NCBI GenBank assembly: GCA_018292915.2
Contig: JACVVK020000016.1
Coordinates: forward strand, 2,096,001 to 2,160,000
Length of the DNA: 64,000 nt
DNA from: Batillaria attramentaria
Taxonomy: Eukaryota > Mollusca > Gastropoda > Batillariidae
Reading direction: 5' to 3'
In this document: piece by piece, positions 44,443 through 52,444 of the stretch
Position numbering within the stretch: the stretch's first letter is position 1
Layout of the letters: every line of letters begins with the position of its first letter
Translations under genes and position numbers: made by a program
Notes under the pieces: generated by a model
Told to the model about the DNA's origin: nothing
The model's database searches: none
Seen by the model: only the letters and a program-made list of their open reading frames with translations

Positions 44443-45955
44443 ACCAGCAAAGGGTTTGATCATGTTTGGGATAATTTTTGGCTCACTTGTGTAACAAAGT
44501 GAGTCTATGTAATAACCCACCGTCGTCTGTCTGTTTGTGTGTGTGTCTGTGTGTCCGCAGTAAACCTTAACATTGGCCTTTTCTCTGAATCTACAAATAG
44601 CAGAGACACTAAAATTGGCACGCTGATAGACAGCCATAAGACCCTTCAAAACATACCATAATGATTGACCTTGGACTAAAGCTGTCGGTTTGAAAATTTT
44701 ACATTGGCATTTTCTCAATGTAGAAAAGCCAGAGACATCAAACTTTGCATGATGATAGACATTGACAACACCTTTACTGGCATACCTGTATTCAGTGACT
44801 TTGTGTTAAGGTCAAGGCCATGCAAGCTGTTTTGCGGAAAACTTTCCAAAACCTTAACATTGGCATTTTCTCAGAAACGATAAACAGCAGAGGCACCAAA
44901 CTTAGCAAGCTGATAGGCAGCCATAAGACCTTTCAAAACATACCATTTTTAATGACCTTGACTGAAGGTCAAGGTCATCAAAGCTGTCTCATTGGAAATT
45001 TAAAATTGCCATTTTCTCAGAATGGAGGGGTACCAGAGGCATCAAACTCTGCATGATGATAGACATTGACAAAACCTGTACTGGCATACTTATATTCAGT
45101 TTCCTTGAGTCAAGGTCAAGGCCATTCAAGATGTTTTGCGGAGACTTTAACGTTAGCAGTTTCTTAGAAAAAAACAAATAGCAAAGGCACCAAACAAAGT
45201 ACAATGACAGCAAAGAGACCTATGCAGACATACCCATTTGAATGACCATGACTCAAGGTCAAGATCATTACAGCTGTGTGTTGTAAAATTTTATGTTACC
45301 ATTTGTACAGAAACTACAAACACTAGAGCTATCAAACTTGGCATAATGATAGTCACTGATAAGCTCTTCACTTACAGATCTCATTTGAATGACCTTGACC
45401 CAAGCTGTCCTTGGAAAACTGTTATACATGTATTGCCATTTGCCGTTCTCTTAGGAACTATGAACACAAGAGACACCTTACTTCAGGATAGTGATAAGAG
45501 CTTTATAAACATACTTTTTTGAATGACCTTGACCCATCTCACTAGTGAGCCAAGGAGGCTTGCTCCTCTAGTATTAGCATGTTTTGGCTGCTAGTGCCTG
45601 TACTTCCCTACTTTCTCTTTCACCACATTGCCAAACTACAAGATTCTTGAAGATTTTGTTTTTCTTTGGCCTGTACTGTTGCATGGAGAAACAAAATAAC
45701 AAGAATAAATATAACAGTAACAACATAGTCACCTGTAAGAAATCACACTTGCTGCTGTTCCTGGACTGGTATTTAGATTTAACTCACATCATGTATTATC
45801 TGTGGACAGTCTCTGTGGAATCAACTGGAGTTTTGCCAGCGGAAGTACTTGTGACAGAGGCGGTGCGAGTGCTGCAGACAAAGTGCCTAACACTTCTCAG
45901 GGATCTAGAGCAGCCAGCAGCAGCAACAGAGAGCAAACAACAGGGCAAAATATGA
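25996..45955 (+). CDS. POLR1C: RNA polymerases I and III subunit RPAC1 (complete, 11 exons)
   Basis: RPAC1 (yeast AC40) is the alpha-like subunit that pairs with RPAC2 (AC19) to start assembly of RNA polymerases I and III in the nucleus. Exons: 25996-26055, 26307-26378, 27062-27169, 28053-28185, 29446-29565, 29822-29871, 31190-31246, 31599-31665, 31827-31952, 44165-44281, 45810-45955. They total 1056 nt, 351 codons plus TGA, close to the 346 of human. All phases fit. The N-terminus ([34 protein letters not shown]) is the alpha-type dimerisation domain. The middle ([40 protein letters not shown]) and end ([20 protein letters not shown]) are near-universal. The start codon context GCAGCATGG is good. 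Odd points: a 12.2-kb intron 9 full of nested transposons, and a three-residue gap at the exon 6/7 junction. Confidence 0.97.
26307..26378 (+). CDS. POLR1C: POLR1C exon 2
   Basis: Acceptor CCCCTAG, donor GAACGG/GTAACT. It encodes [20 protein letters not shown] and KFER, phase 0 at both ends. Confidence 0.96.
26379..27061 (+). other. POLR1C intron 2
   Basis: Non-coding. It holds poly-C (near 26650-26662), poly-G (26881-26897) and poly-T (26971-26995) tracts. Confidence 0.5.
27062..27169 (+). CDS. POLR1C: POLR1C exon 3 (alpha-type dimerisation motif)
   Basis: Acceptor CCTTGCAG, donor GCTGAG/GTAACA, 36 codons. It contains [16 protein letters not shown], the conserved alpha-motif helix that contacts the small partner RPAC2. 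Confidence 0.97.
27170..28052 (+). other. POLR1C intron 3
   Basis: Non-coding. It has C-rich low complexity at about 27746-27777 and an (AT)n run at about 27944-27977. The segment 27475-27740 looks like a dispersed element by its GC shift, but I cannot name it. Confidence 0.45.
28053..28185 (+). CDS. POLR1C: POLR1C exon 4
   Basis: Acceptor TTTTTCAG, donor GCCAG/GTATAG. It encodes [20 protein letters not shown] and [20 protein letters not shown], continuing the dimerisation domain. Confidence 0.97.
28253..28648 (+). mobile_element. MITE family M, copy in POLR1C intron 4
   Basis: It is the near-complete plus-oriented counterpart of the reverse strand of 60374-60735. Both share GTCACATGTG-type, GGGACTTGTCTCTTGTTGTC, CCGTTAGCT, GTGACCGCGGTATT and GACGATTTTGATTCAGGATG blocks in order. 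It ends GTGTGTAGACAGGTAGGAG, a variant of the TIR. It lies entirely inside intron 4 of POLR1C. Confidence 0.7.
29446..29565 (+). CDS. POLR1C: POLR1C exon 5
   Basis: Acceptor TGTACAG, donor CAGAG/GTGAGG. It encodes [20 protein letters not shown] and [19 protein letters not shown], the start of the insert domain. Confidence 0.95.
29822..29871 (+). CDS. POLR1C: POLR1C exon 6
   Basis: Acceptor TGTTTCAG, donor AATCTG/GTGAGT. It encodes [17 protein letters not shown]. Homologues continue with about three residues (FPE) before the next conserved G-x-I-x-PVH, and these are not found here. Confidence 0.93.
29872..31189 (+). other. POLR1C intron 6
   Basis: Non-coding, about 1.3 kb. It contains the perfect hairpin at 30215-30283. 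A very short exon could hide here (see exon 6/7 junction), but none is identifiable by eye. Confidence 0.45.
30215..30283. repeat. Perfect 32-bp hairpin with 5-nt loop
   Basis: The left arm 30215-30246 (core GGTTTAAAACCAATGAGC) and right arm 30252-30283 are exact reverse complements around AACGG. It lies in the transcribed strand of POLR1C intron 6, so the pre-mRNA could fold here. Confidence 0.95.
31190..31246 (+). CDS. POLR1C: POLR1C exon 7
   Basis: Acceptor TTTTTCAG, donor GGCCAG/GTAGGG, 19 codons: [19 protein letters not shown]. Confidence 0.95.
31599..31665 (+). CDS. POLR1C: POLR1C exon 8
   Basis: Acceptor TTCCACAG, donor CTGTTG/GTAAGG. It encodes [20 protein letters not shown] and PV. 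Confidence 0.96.
31827..31952 (+). CDS. POLR1C: POLR1C exon 9
   Basis: Acceptor TTGTTGCAG, donor CACAG/GTCAGT, phase 1 to 1. It encodes [20 protein letters not shown] and [17 protein letters not shown]. The next exon is 12.2 kb away. Confidence 0.95.
32561..33949 (+). repeat. First copy of 1389-bp tandem duplication (flank plus LINE 5' part)
   Basis: Bases 32561-33949 recur at 33950-35338 with only a few substitutions noticed (for example near 33551 and 33713). The unit includes genomic flank (TGCATACAAACCCATGAACA), the target-site duplicate and the LINE 5' half, so this is a duplication of the locus, not a second insertion. The junction has one base of microhomology. The partial ORF here (32781 onward) is cut after the endonuclease domain. 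Confidence 0.95.
32781..33983 (+). pseudogene. Truncated LINE ORF in the duplicated 5' copy
   Basis: It carries the same endonuclease domain as the full ORF (complete up to SSDHHLL) but runs into duplicated flank after [11 protein letters not shown] and stops. No reverse transcriptase follows. It is a by-product of the tandem duplication. Confidence 0.9.
33950..35338 (+). repeat. Second copy of 1389-bp tandem duplication
   Basis: Nearly identical to 32561-33949, but this copy continues into the rest of the LINE. It could be a recent duplication, an expansion error, or two haplotypes joined in assembly. Confidence 0.95.
34003..37293 (+). mobile_element. RTE-like non-LTR retrotransposon, apparently full length
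   Basis: About 3.3 kb, with a short 5' leader (CCCTACATGGTCCAACCC), one long ORF and a (TAAG)n 3' tail. The flanking sequence GTAAGCCAGTGGC occurs before the element (32601-32613 and again before 34003) and after it (37294-37306), giving a target-site duplication of about 13 bp. A single endonuclease-RT ORF, total length and a short simple-repeat tail match the RTE clade. It lies in sense orientation within POLR1C intron 9. Confidence 0.85.
34281..37289 (+). CDS. LINE ORF: APE-type endonuclease plus reverse transcriptase
   Basis: The first in-frame ATG is 34281 ([18 protein letters not shown]), giving about 1002 residues to TAA at 37287-37289; the frame is open upstream to about 34170. The endonuclease (roughly residues 20-270) shows [32 protein letters not shown] (about 168-175), NQIDHI and SSDHH (about 263). 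The reverse transcriptase (roughly 480-800) shows [39 protein letters not shown] and the catalytic FADD at 742-745 (36504-36515). The tail has LLYGCETW and [10 protein letters not shown]. Every catalytic motif I know for this class is intact and no stop interrupts, so the copy may be recently active. Confidence 0.93.
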   Translation: MTHCSESRKEAARPTPLLTPRTTTRVATWNIRTMYEVGRTIQVAREMKNYKIGVLGLSETRWLQTGQLRFSSGEQLLYSGHTEDGAPHTEGVALMLAPEAQRALIGWEPVNSRIITAKFITKKKDIKLNIIQCYAPTNDAEEEKKDDFYQQLQTVIDRGGAKDMTILMGDFNAKIGSDNTGYEDTMGTHGLGQMNENGERFADFCALNQLVIGGSIFPHKRIHKATWRSPDHITENQIDHICISRKFRRSWRDVRVMRGADVSSDHHLLATTLRFRLKRHTNANSIRTRYNVGLLRNTDTQAAFRISLSNRFQPLQDLIEDSEMDIETQWEHSKKLWHDTCEEVLGKRKTQHKEWISADTIQKLEVRKEKKTALNTSRTRRAKAKAQEEYTAADREVKRSTRKDKRDYIDNLASQAEEAARQGNLKDLYQVTKKLAGKFQQTDKPVKDKNGHPLTTTEEQLKRWAEHFRELLNRPIPETPPDIPPAETELPINCDKPSKAEIRKAIMTLRNGKAAGPDEIPAEAIKADTETAVNMLHSLFSKIWEKEEVPAQWKEGIVIKLPKKGDLRDCSNYRGIMLLSVPGKVLNRILLERMREAVDPMLRDQQAGFRRNRSCADQIASLRIIVEQSLEWNSPLYINFIDYEKAFDSVDREALWKLLRHYGVPGKIISLIQCTYQDMSCRIGHAGQLSESFEVKTGVRQGCLLSPFLFLLVIDWIMKTTTAGRKNGIQWTLWTQLDDLDFADDLALLSHSHSQMQDKTTCLEATSAGTGLKINRKKTELMKINTTANTPVTVGGEPIREVESFVYLGSVVDGQGGTDRDVTARIGKARAAMVMLKNVWASKVVSIRTKLRIFNSNVKSVLLYGCETWRTTKTMQQKIQTFLNTCLRRIFNIRWPEKIRNEELWERAGQEPVAKQILRRKWGWIGHTLRKPASSTTRQALTWNPQGKRKRGRPRNSWRRDTEAELCKQGTNWTGVARLAQNRVRWRRVVDGLCSTWSQGPK
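37447..38362 (+). repeat. Foldback repeat family F, internally deleted direct copy
   Basis: It matches the 38367-40653 copy at both ends: CCTACAAAGTTGTTCCTCC and TTGTTATTGTTGCTGG on the left, then GAAGATCTAGA, GCTATAATAGTGCAGTAGTT and CAACTCCCGCC to the right. The SINE-containing middle is missing. Direct orientation relative to the left arm. Confidence 0.8.
38567..38741 (-). mobile_element. tRNA-derived SINE, copy 1
   Basis: On the minus strand it reads GGGAGCCAGGGTGGCCGAAT with A box TGGCCGAATGG and B box GAGTTCAAATCC. The body CTTTTTTCTCGTTGCCCCGT and tail AGGATGTTAAACTCCTAAAC, (CACC)n follow. Same family as 42274-42450 and 58614-58748. It lies inside the left arm of the foldback. Confidence 0.82.
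38806..39484 (+). mobile_element. 5'-truncated RTE-like LINE inserted in left arm
   Basis: About 95% or more alike by eye to the 3' end of the full LINE (from the AGCTGATGAAGATCAAC block to the (TAAG)n tail). The target-site duplication is TCAGGCAGGTCG at 38794-38805 and 39485-39496. A one-base deletion near 38820 breaks the frame, so only the last 194 codons remain open. The matching uninterrupted site is present once in the right arm (42194-42205). Confidence 0.95.
38891..39475 (+). pseudogene. C-terminal LINE ORF fragment
   Basis: It encodes only the region after the reverse transcriptase core, [20 protein letters not shown] to [10 protein letters not shown], nearly identical to the end of the full ORF. 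No catalytic FADD. Confidence 0.92.
40415..40467. repeat. (AC)n microsatellite
   Basis: About 26 AC units within the left foldback arm. The equivalent place in the right arm (41264-41284) has only about 10, so the two arms have diverged here. Confidence 0.95.
40654..41073. mobile_element. 420-bp central module between the inverted arms
   Basis: Bounded on both sides by perfect palindromes built from AAGTTGTTTCTCTA and its complement (40640-40667, 41060-41087). It therefore has inverted ends TAGAGAAACAACTTAA and TTAAGTTGTTTCTCTA of its own. It contains no ORF of note. It may be a MITE that shares termini with the arms, or the spacer of one large foldback element. Confidence 0.6.
42274..42450 (+). 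mobile_element. tRNA-derived SINE, copy 2
   Basis: GGAGCCAGGGTGGCCGAATG carries a polymerase III A box, and AGAGTTCGAATCCC a B box. The body has TTTTTCTCGTTGCCCCGTCC and the tail AAAGGACGTTAAACTCCTAA then ACACCCATCCACCC. Flanked by CT-rich runs. Confidence 0.85.
42547..42570. repeat. Short perfect hairpin
   Basis: CAAAGACCGT (42547-42556) and ACGGTCTTTG (42561-42570) pair across ATCT. The flanks carry CTAG on each side. It interrupts the right foldback arm. Confidence 0.88.
42906..43030 (+). pseudogene. THAP-like zinc-finger N-terminus (first-exon fragment)
   Basis: The reading frame is [15 protein letters not shown], then [19 protein letters not shown] and RFPLEKK. C-x4-C spacing followed by (F/H)-x-FP is the start of a THAP DNA-binding domain. 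The frame ends at AAGAG/GTAGGT, a plausible splice donor, and no downstream half of the domain was found. THAP fingers occur in P-element-type transposases and in host genes. Confidence 0.5.
43615..43654. repeat. (TG)n microsatellite
   Basis: About 20 TG units near the middle of the 42838-43947 element. Confidence 0.93.
44165..44281 (+). CDS. POLR1C: POLR1C exon 10
   Basis: Acceptor ATGACAG, donor TTATTT/GTAAGT. It encodes [20 protein letters not shown] and [18 protein letters not shown], matching the ARxDTxSRE and RVRDHYIF blocks of RPAC1. It lies only about 130 bp right of the proposed edge of the intron-9 insertion. Confidence 0.96.
44478..45572 (+). mobile_element. Helitron/HINE-like tandem-cored repeat, copy 3
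   Basis: Starts TTGGCTCACTTGTGTAACAA, ends CACTAGTGAGCCAAGGAGGC and then TTGCTCCTCTAG. It lies in the last intron of POLR1C and has the same unit structure as copies 1 and 2. It occupies most of that intron. Confidence 0.68.
45810..45955 (+). CDS. POLR1C: POLR1C exon 11 (terminal)
   Basis: Acceptor TGGACAG. It encodes [35 protein letters not shown] and a short Gln/Lys tail, with TGA at 45953-45955. The tail is slightly longer than in vertebrates. Confidence 0.96.
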
Positions 45956-48900
45956 ATCGCTTTGTGAAGACCAGTTTGGGACCAGTCTTCCTTAATCTGT
46001 GCTGCAGGATGCAAAGAACAGGATTCTGTGCAATCACATGACTTGACTGTGTCAGTGGGTAGATCGAGAGAAAGAGTTAAAGATTAGTAACAATCAAAGT
46101 AACAACAAGTCAGTACAGTTGGCCATGGGTCAGGAGGGATGGGAGTATTATTTCACTCCTTTAGCATGTTTGAACTCTCCTCTGCACGTCCTCGCACTAT
46201 TTGGACGGTGCGCCAAACTGGATTATATACTTTAGTCTTTGACAATACAAAAGGCTGATAGCAGAAACAGCCGTTGGTATGGGAGATAAGAAAGTGTTCA
46301 GTATAAGTCAGTTGAACCAGAGCAGCCTCCCTTGGTCTGCTGGGTGTGTCGCAGCATAGCAGAGCCAATTCAGTAGAAAATTAATACCACGGAGGGAACG
46401 ACTATGGGACTTCAAACAAAACGTCATCGATCTCAGGACTTATCTTGGCACTTGTTGCGTACGCAGAACTGATCCGGGGCACTCGCTGCATACAAAATAT
46501 ATTGGTTTTGTATATAATCCTATTCATTGACAAATCTTATTTCCATAGTTGAGGCAAACAAAATCAGTCTTGCGGTGATGACTAAAGGCGTTCAGCTAAC
46601 GGATACACACTGCAGTGTAGCTTTTACTGTTTTATGCAGGATGGATGGGCCTAGGAGACATATTCAGCATTTCATTGTCCAGAAAGTAGATTTCCTGCTA
46701 TAAGTAATTTTGGGATTTACAGATACAACTTTTCTCTTTTTTTTTCTTCTTTTTTTTTTGGGGGGGGGGGGGGGGGTCTCCTTTCTTCGACTATGTGAGG
46801 TTTGTTTCGTAAGGAAGTAAGTGTCTGTGTGGGAGAGCTACTTGTGCAGTCTGTTCTCTGCCTGGAGTAAGTGTTTTACTCTGCATTGTTTATATCAGGA
46901 TGAAGTGTCTGCCTCAGTTGTTCAAGCTGCAAGCGGTCCAAGTCAACTTGTATACGTTTCTGGCCTGCCATGTGTTGGCGGCTCCATTGTACAAGTTTCG
47001 CCAACTCTTTATTCTTGCATTTTTTTTTATTTCAGATCTCCCATTCAACTTGTACATTGTTTACCAAATGCCCTGTTCTACTTTAGGCTGAAAAAAGGCG
47101 TTTGTAAGAGCAAAGGGGGTCAGAATCCTACTTTGTTTAAAAGAGTGTTTTTCCTACTTCCAGCTGCGGCTGTTACCAGTGGTTATTTTAAACAGGGCTT
47201 ATCAACAAACGCATGAAAGCAGACAAGTATTTGTGCTTTGAAGACAAAGATCAACTTCTAAGCTGATGACTGTCACATCCACTAGTGGAAAATGATATAT
47301 GGTTCAGCGCTTCCTGCGTGCAGATTTCCTGAACCAGTACCTTCACTGACTTAAAACACACTGAAACACACACAAAAAAGGCCTTCACGCAAGAGAGATC
47401 AGTCGTGTCAGTGCCGCTGTGATCTTTCCGAGAAGCTGTCAGGGTTATGACGACCATACTGAATTACAGGACATTTCAATTAAACAGATGCATGCTGATT
47501 TGAGTTGAAAATGCACCACCGGCCCACAACTTTAATGACATCATTTTTCATAATAAGTGTAGCGGATCCGTTGTGTGTAAGAGTCTAAGTGTTTTCACGT
47601 CAGCGGCTTTGCTTCCTTCATGTACCTGAGGTTAAGCGGCTACAACTGACACAAGACGTTGGGAATATGCACGAATATTTCTCCCAAGAAAATGCAGAAG
47701 CTGTTAGATCCAGACACGAACGTGTTGGTGTAGCATAATGGGGCTCTTCCAGTCAAGTGTGTGCTTCTGCATTCGCCACTTGAGACACTTTACCCAGGGC
47801 CTAGGCTGGCATATGCAATCATTTTCTTCTCCTCGCCGCGCCGGCTTCTGCGTTGATTCTGTTTCCGCTGTGTTTCCGAGAGAGGTTATGCTGTGTGGAT
47901 ACGGATCGGGATGCGAGGCCTCAGTTCAGATGAACCTCTGCAGAAGCTCGACTCCTACTACAAGTGTAGTAAGCTTGGTGATGGAGACAGTCACGGAAAG
48001 CCTCCACGCGCCGATGACGAGCAGCCTCGGTTTTTCAAGTGTTGTTGTTTGTTTTGTTGCCGTTGTTGTTGTTGGTTTTGTTGTTGTTTTGTGTTTGTCC
48101 GGTGTGTGTGTGTGTGTTTCAAGTTGAAAACCTGAAGTCGGTGTCCCCTATGGCAGCCTCTACAACTGATCACTGATGGTCTACCCGGCCTGATGTGATC
48201 GTCAACAACTTAGTAACACGAATACTACTCGAACGAGATCAGTTTTCATGATCGGTGTCCAAGGCCGGACCTGAAAAGTACATTGTTCCCAGTCAGGCAG
48301 GTCATTTTCTGCACACAGTACCCGTGCCTCTCCGGCGGCCACTGAACAAGAACGCCCTTTTCATCTTCAGGTCTTTCGAGGAAACTTGCATTAGTGTACA
48401 CCTTCTGGTGTGACAGGGCTGTGCTGGACCTCTGTGACTAGCTGCGCATTGAACATCACGTCTAGAATCTTTGGTTCTCAATATTTTTCCTTCACTGACG
48501 CAAGTCGCCTAAGCTGAAGTAGACCTATCTCCCGCCCCTCAGTACAGCCAGCATGAAGTACTGTACAAACTGTATAGTGGGGCTGTGTAAGCAGATTGTT
48601 GGTGTAGAGTGTCTCCAGACGCCAGGCAAGCATCCCGTGTGACGTGGGCTGACGTACGCCTTGCTGCCATCGCGTTGAAGGATCGAGACGCATTGTGTCT
48701 TGACAAGTTAATGAAGTGGCCGTGTCGTCGGCAGTTTTCCCTCACCCAAAAACTACACGGCTTCCTAATTAGAAAATGCTGCAGGTAGAGAGGATGAGAC
48801 AGTAGGGGAACATAAGGGGGCGGGGGCAATTCCGGCCGAGGCATTGCGAATTGTCTGCCAAGACCTGGGGACGGTGAAGATGGGGGTGTCAGTTGGCAAG

Positions 48901-49380
48901 AGAACGCTAATACTGTTTCTCACGTCCATGACGGATGTACGCAAGGCACGGTGACCTGTTTCTTAGACGCCAAAAGCATCTTGAAAGTTCTGTTGGCCGT
49001 AATTATGAATCACAGGACATGCAAATGTTTACTAGTAACCACGCTGACATAATTCACCAGAACCAGATTTAATTGTTCGGCTGAGCATATGTTTAATCCC
49101 TTTGCAAACGTTTTCAAGACGCACATCAGTCAGCGGCAGCCGTTTCGGCTGCTGAACTCGAACAACAGGTCCCTCACGTTCCGAATGATTTTTATCTATA
49201 TTACTAGTAGCCGTATCCATCTCGCCATATTGATCAGAGAACATTTGGTATTTGCCGGGTAAGCACCGTGATCGGCATGCCATGCCCCCCCCCCCCCCCC
49301 CAACTTGAAAAGCAAACTGACACTGAACAAGAACAACAACATACCAAAAACAACAAAAACCAACGCTGCAGATCTCTAAT
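45956..49380. other. Region downstream of POLR1C, no confident gene
   Basis: It includes the unknown end of the POLR1C 3'UTR. Poly-G at 46759-46775. One weak candidate exon is at 47911-48040. I recognise nothing else. Confidence 0.4.
47911..48040 (+). CDS. Weak candidate 5' exon of unknown gene
   Basis: ATG in the context CGGGATGCG opens MRGLSSDEPLQKLDSYYKCS and then KLGDGDSHGKPPRADDEQPR. The composition is coding-like and more GC-rich than its flanks, with polar residues and no low complexity before the TTG/TGT repeat at 48041. No clear donor and no family match, so this may be chance. Confidence 0.2.
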
Positions 49381-49414
49381 AAGGAACTCGGGGAAAACTT
49401 CGTAAATTCACTAA

Positions 49415-50740
49415 ATTCTACTGTTATTCGCCGACGATGTTGTTCTTATTTCCGAAACTCCTGTTGGTCTCCAGAACCAGCTTAGAACTTCGTATGAATC
49501 GGCAAAACGTTTAGGATTATGTGTAAATATGGATAAAAGTAATATTGTCGTGTTCCGTAATGGAGGTTTCCTAGCATCTTGTGAAATATGGTTCTACGGC
49601 AGGACACCAATGCAGGTTGTTAATTCGTACAATTATCTTGGCTTGTATTGCTCTACTAAGCTTTGTCTCACTACAGCCTTTGGCGACCTCGCCATGAAGG
49701 CGAAAAAAGCTATACTGAGTATTTTGAATGCATTGAATAGAGTGGAAAATCAGTTCAAGTTTTTCTTAAGCTGTTCGATGTACAGGTGCAGCCTATTTTG
49801 TTATATGCCTCCGAAGTTCGGGGATTGGAGACCAGTTATTCAGATATAGAAAAGACGCATGTCTTTGCCATGAAAAGATTTCTTGGGGTAGGGAGTAGAA
49901 CACCTAATGCTGTAGTTTACGGAGAAATGGGGCGCTATCCATTGTATGTAAATAGTTAAACCAGATGTATTCGGTACTGGCTGAAGTTGACACGAATGGG
50001 TCACCATAGACTACCATACAAAGCTTATGTTACATAGTCTGGACGAACGTGGTAAAGTAACTTGGGCGTCTGACATTAGAATAATTTTATCAAAATTTGG
50101 TTTTTATTTTGTATGGTTGAACCAAGGAGTACAGTCTGTAACTGAGTGTTTGAAATGTTATAAGCAGAGGGTTATTGATTGTCGTGAGCAGGATTGAAGA
50201 AACCATATCACTGGCAGTGAGAGATTGAAGTTTTATAGTAATTATAAATTGTCACTTAGTCTAGAGCTATACTTACTTCTTGATATTAATAAATTTATGG
50301 GGTGCATTGACCCGGTTTCGAGCTGGTATATCCGACATAAAAGTACATTCCAACAGTTATAGTGATCACATAGATAAATGCTGTCCATTCTGTAGTTAAA
50401 TTCTTGAGAACGAGGTCCATTTCTTTGTTATCCTGCTTATGAGGACCTTCGAAGAGACCTCATACCTAGCAAATAATGATTACAACCGACCAAGTGTATT
50501 TAGATTATCTAGTCTCCTTATGACTGGTAATTCTAACGTGCTATACAGTCTTGGACAGTTTGTGTACAGAGCCTTAAAGCGACGGGCGTGTCCATTTGAC
50601 TACAGTAACGTACGCTGTAAACGACTGTTAGTTACTTTGAATCTACGGTATTTTGATGTAGACTCGTATCTGATATATACATTGAATTTGTTGTAACTCA
50701 TCCATCTGTATGGGCCTGTGGCCTCCCAAATAAACTCATC
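49415..50740 (+). pseudogene. Decayed LINE reverse transcriptase (second lineage)
   Basis: The first open part (49415-49849) begins LLFADDVVLISETPVGLQNQ with the catalytic FADD at 49427-49438, then ESAKRLGLCVNMDKSNIVVF and VVNSYNYLGL. The reading shifts frame near 49770 into PILLYASEVRGLE, KTHVFAMKRFLGVGSRTPNA and VVYGEMGRYPLYVNS. Later remnants include a CCPFC..H segment near 50380. It ends with a typical 3' tail, GGGCCTGTGGCCTCCCAAAT then AAAC. Multiple stops and frameshifts show it is dead. It differs from the RTE-like LINE. Confidence 0.75.
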
Positions 50741-51663
50741 ACTGAATCAATCTCTGATACAACATACTGAGTTCACTGTGTGGTGTTTTGACTTGTATTT
50801 TCTCATGTCGGCACTTCTTCCACGAGGACCAGGAATGTGCACAGTAGCACGCTGTCATCAAAATTGGTATTCAAACAAAAGCAATATACTTTTCCATGAA
50901 AACAACAGTTATAGTTGTTCATTTGTGGTGTCTTTTATGAGTAACCCATCAAGATATTTTCACTTCAGAATTTTTCATCATGCCTGCCGATGATTTTCTG
51001 CGAAATACGGATGTACTCTTTAGTGCTAAAGTCACATAGGTAGTAAAGTACTTTTTTTCCACTTGGCCTGACCGGGGTCATCTCTGTCCCATCGGCTTCT
51101 CATGTGCCGGGATAGGAGGGCAGGGTAGTGATGATGTATTTCCGGTTTGTTACGTCAGTGCTGTGGCGTATTTCCGCCGGTGCCCGGGCAAGCTCGAGGT
51201 GAGGTCCACTGTGCGCTCCCCTGGAGCCCGACACTACAAGTACGTTCGACGCCGGAAACTCGCTCTGAACGTTCAGTGGTAGAAAAGATCCAGTGGTCGC
51301 GTCCTTGGCTATAAACCTAGAGGCGATAGTGTGGACTGGAACTTAGTTCACAGACTACCTCCACTGAAATCTGGTCTACCAGGCTATTGAAAACGGCAAG
51401 ACGCGGGGCCAGGGGAGACATATTGTGGCTGACGTTTATCGCTGTCTCCGGCGTTCGGACAGTGTTACGTTTTAACACGCTGCCGGTAAACCACGACTCA
51501 GTCCCACACGGTTAGATTATAGTGACTCACGACTGAGTCCGCAATTGCTCAGCTGGCAGGATTCTCACCGGGCAATTAGCAGGTCGTGTTACCTTAAACT
51601 ATGAATGCCGCATCAAGTTATTGACTGAACCGACAATTAACTTGACGAGTTACGTAAAGTACC
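50741..51663. other. Intergenic sequence
   Basis: No gene or named repeat seen. GC content rises after about 51060. Confidence 0.4.
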
Positions 51664-52271
51664 GTTTCCATGTAACCGGCAAAGACATCCGTCAATCCGT
51701 CAAACCGTCACTTGCTGGAAAAACGGATTGCCGTATGACGGGCTGTCTGTTTCCATGCTCACCGTTTATACCGCCAGCCTCTCTGTTCGTCAACTGGGAG
51801 GTGCAATAGATTTCCCGCCATATTTTCCTTTTTTTGTGTGCAAGCATGGCGCCAGTGCAATCAAGGGTGGTTCAACAGGGTGTTTTGGTGGTGTTTTGTT
51901 TTTGGTTGCTGTAGTTGTCGTCGGCTGCATCATACAACATGGGGTGTTGCCTCACAATATTAATAAGTTTCTCTATGACACCGGCGTCGTATTTTCCATT
52001 CTTCATGTTGAAAAATGAAAATGGCGGGAGAATATAGCACAGAGTTTTCTCCGAGAATTATCTCCCATCACCCGGCACGGCAATCCGTTTTTGCTTTGGA
52101 ACGGAAGAGCAACCGTTCGCCATTGCCGGACATGTTAAACGGGCAGATAAACGGATTAACGGATTGACGGAACGGAACATGGGTACAGTCGTTCTTTTTC
52201 TTTACTTGTTCGTTAGTTTGCCGGTTTGCCGGATGCGGTTTGCCGGTCAGCAAAAACGGATGCATGGAAAC
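51664..52271. mobile_element. Nonautonomous DNA transposon (MITE-like), about 608 bp
   Basis: The ends GTTTCCATG and CATGGAAAC are inverted. Subterminal motifs repeat in opposite orientation: ACCGGCAAA and TTTGCCGGT, ATCCGTCAATCCGT and ACGGATTAACGGATTGACGG. There is no transposase. GTTTCCATG ends are common in animal DNA transposons, but I do not assign a superfamily. Confidence 0.6.
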
Positions 52272-52333
52272 GAGCCTTAAGACTGACGAAGCAACTCCAC
52301 AGAAACTGAGACTGCAGAAAGAAAGCAACTCCT

Positions 52334-52335
<2 letters not shown>

Positions 52336-52393
<58 letters not shown>

Positions 52394-52440
52394 GTGTGCG
52401 AGAGAGAGAGAGAGAGCCTGCGGGGGGGGGGGGGGGGGGG
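52336..52440. repeat. (TG)n-(AG)n-poly(G) compound repeat
   Basis: About 30 TG units, then GAGAGA, then poly-G at 52423-52443. Confidence 0.95.
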
Positions 52441-52444
52441 GGGT

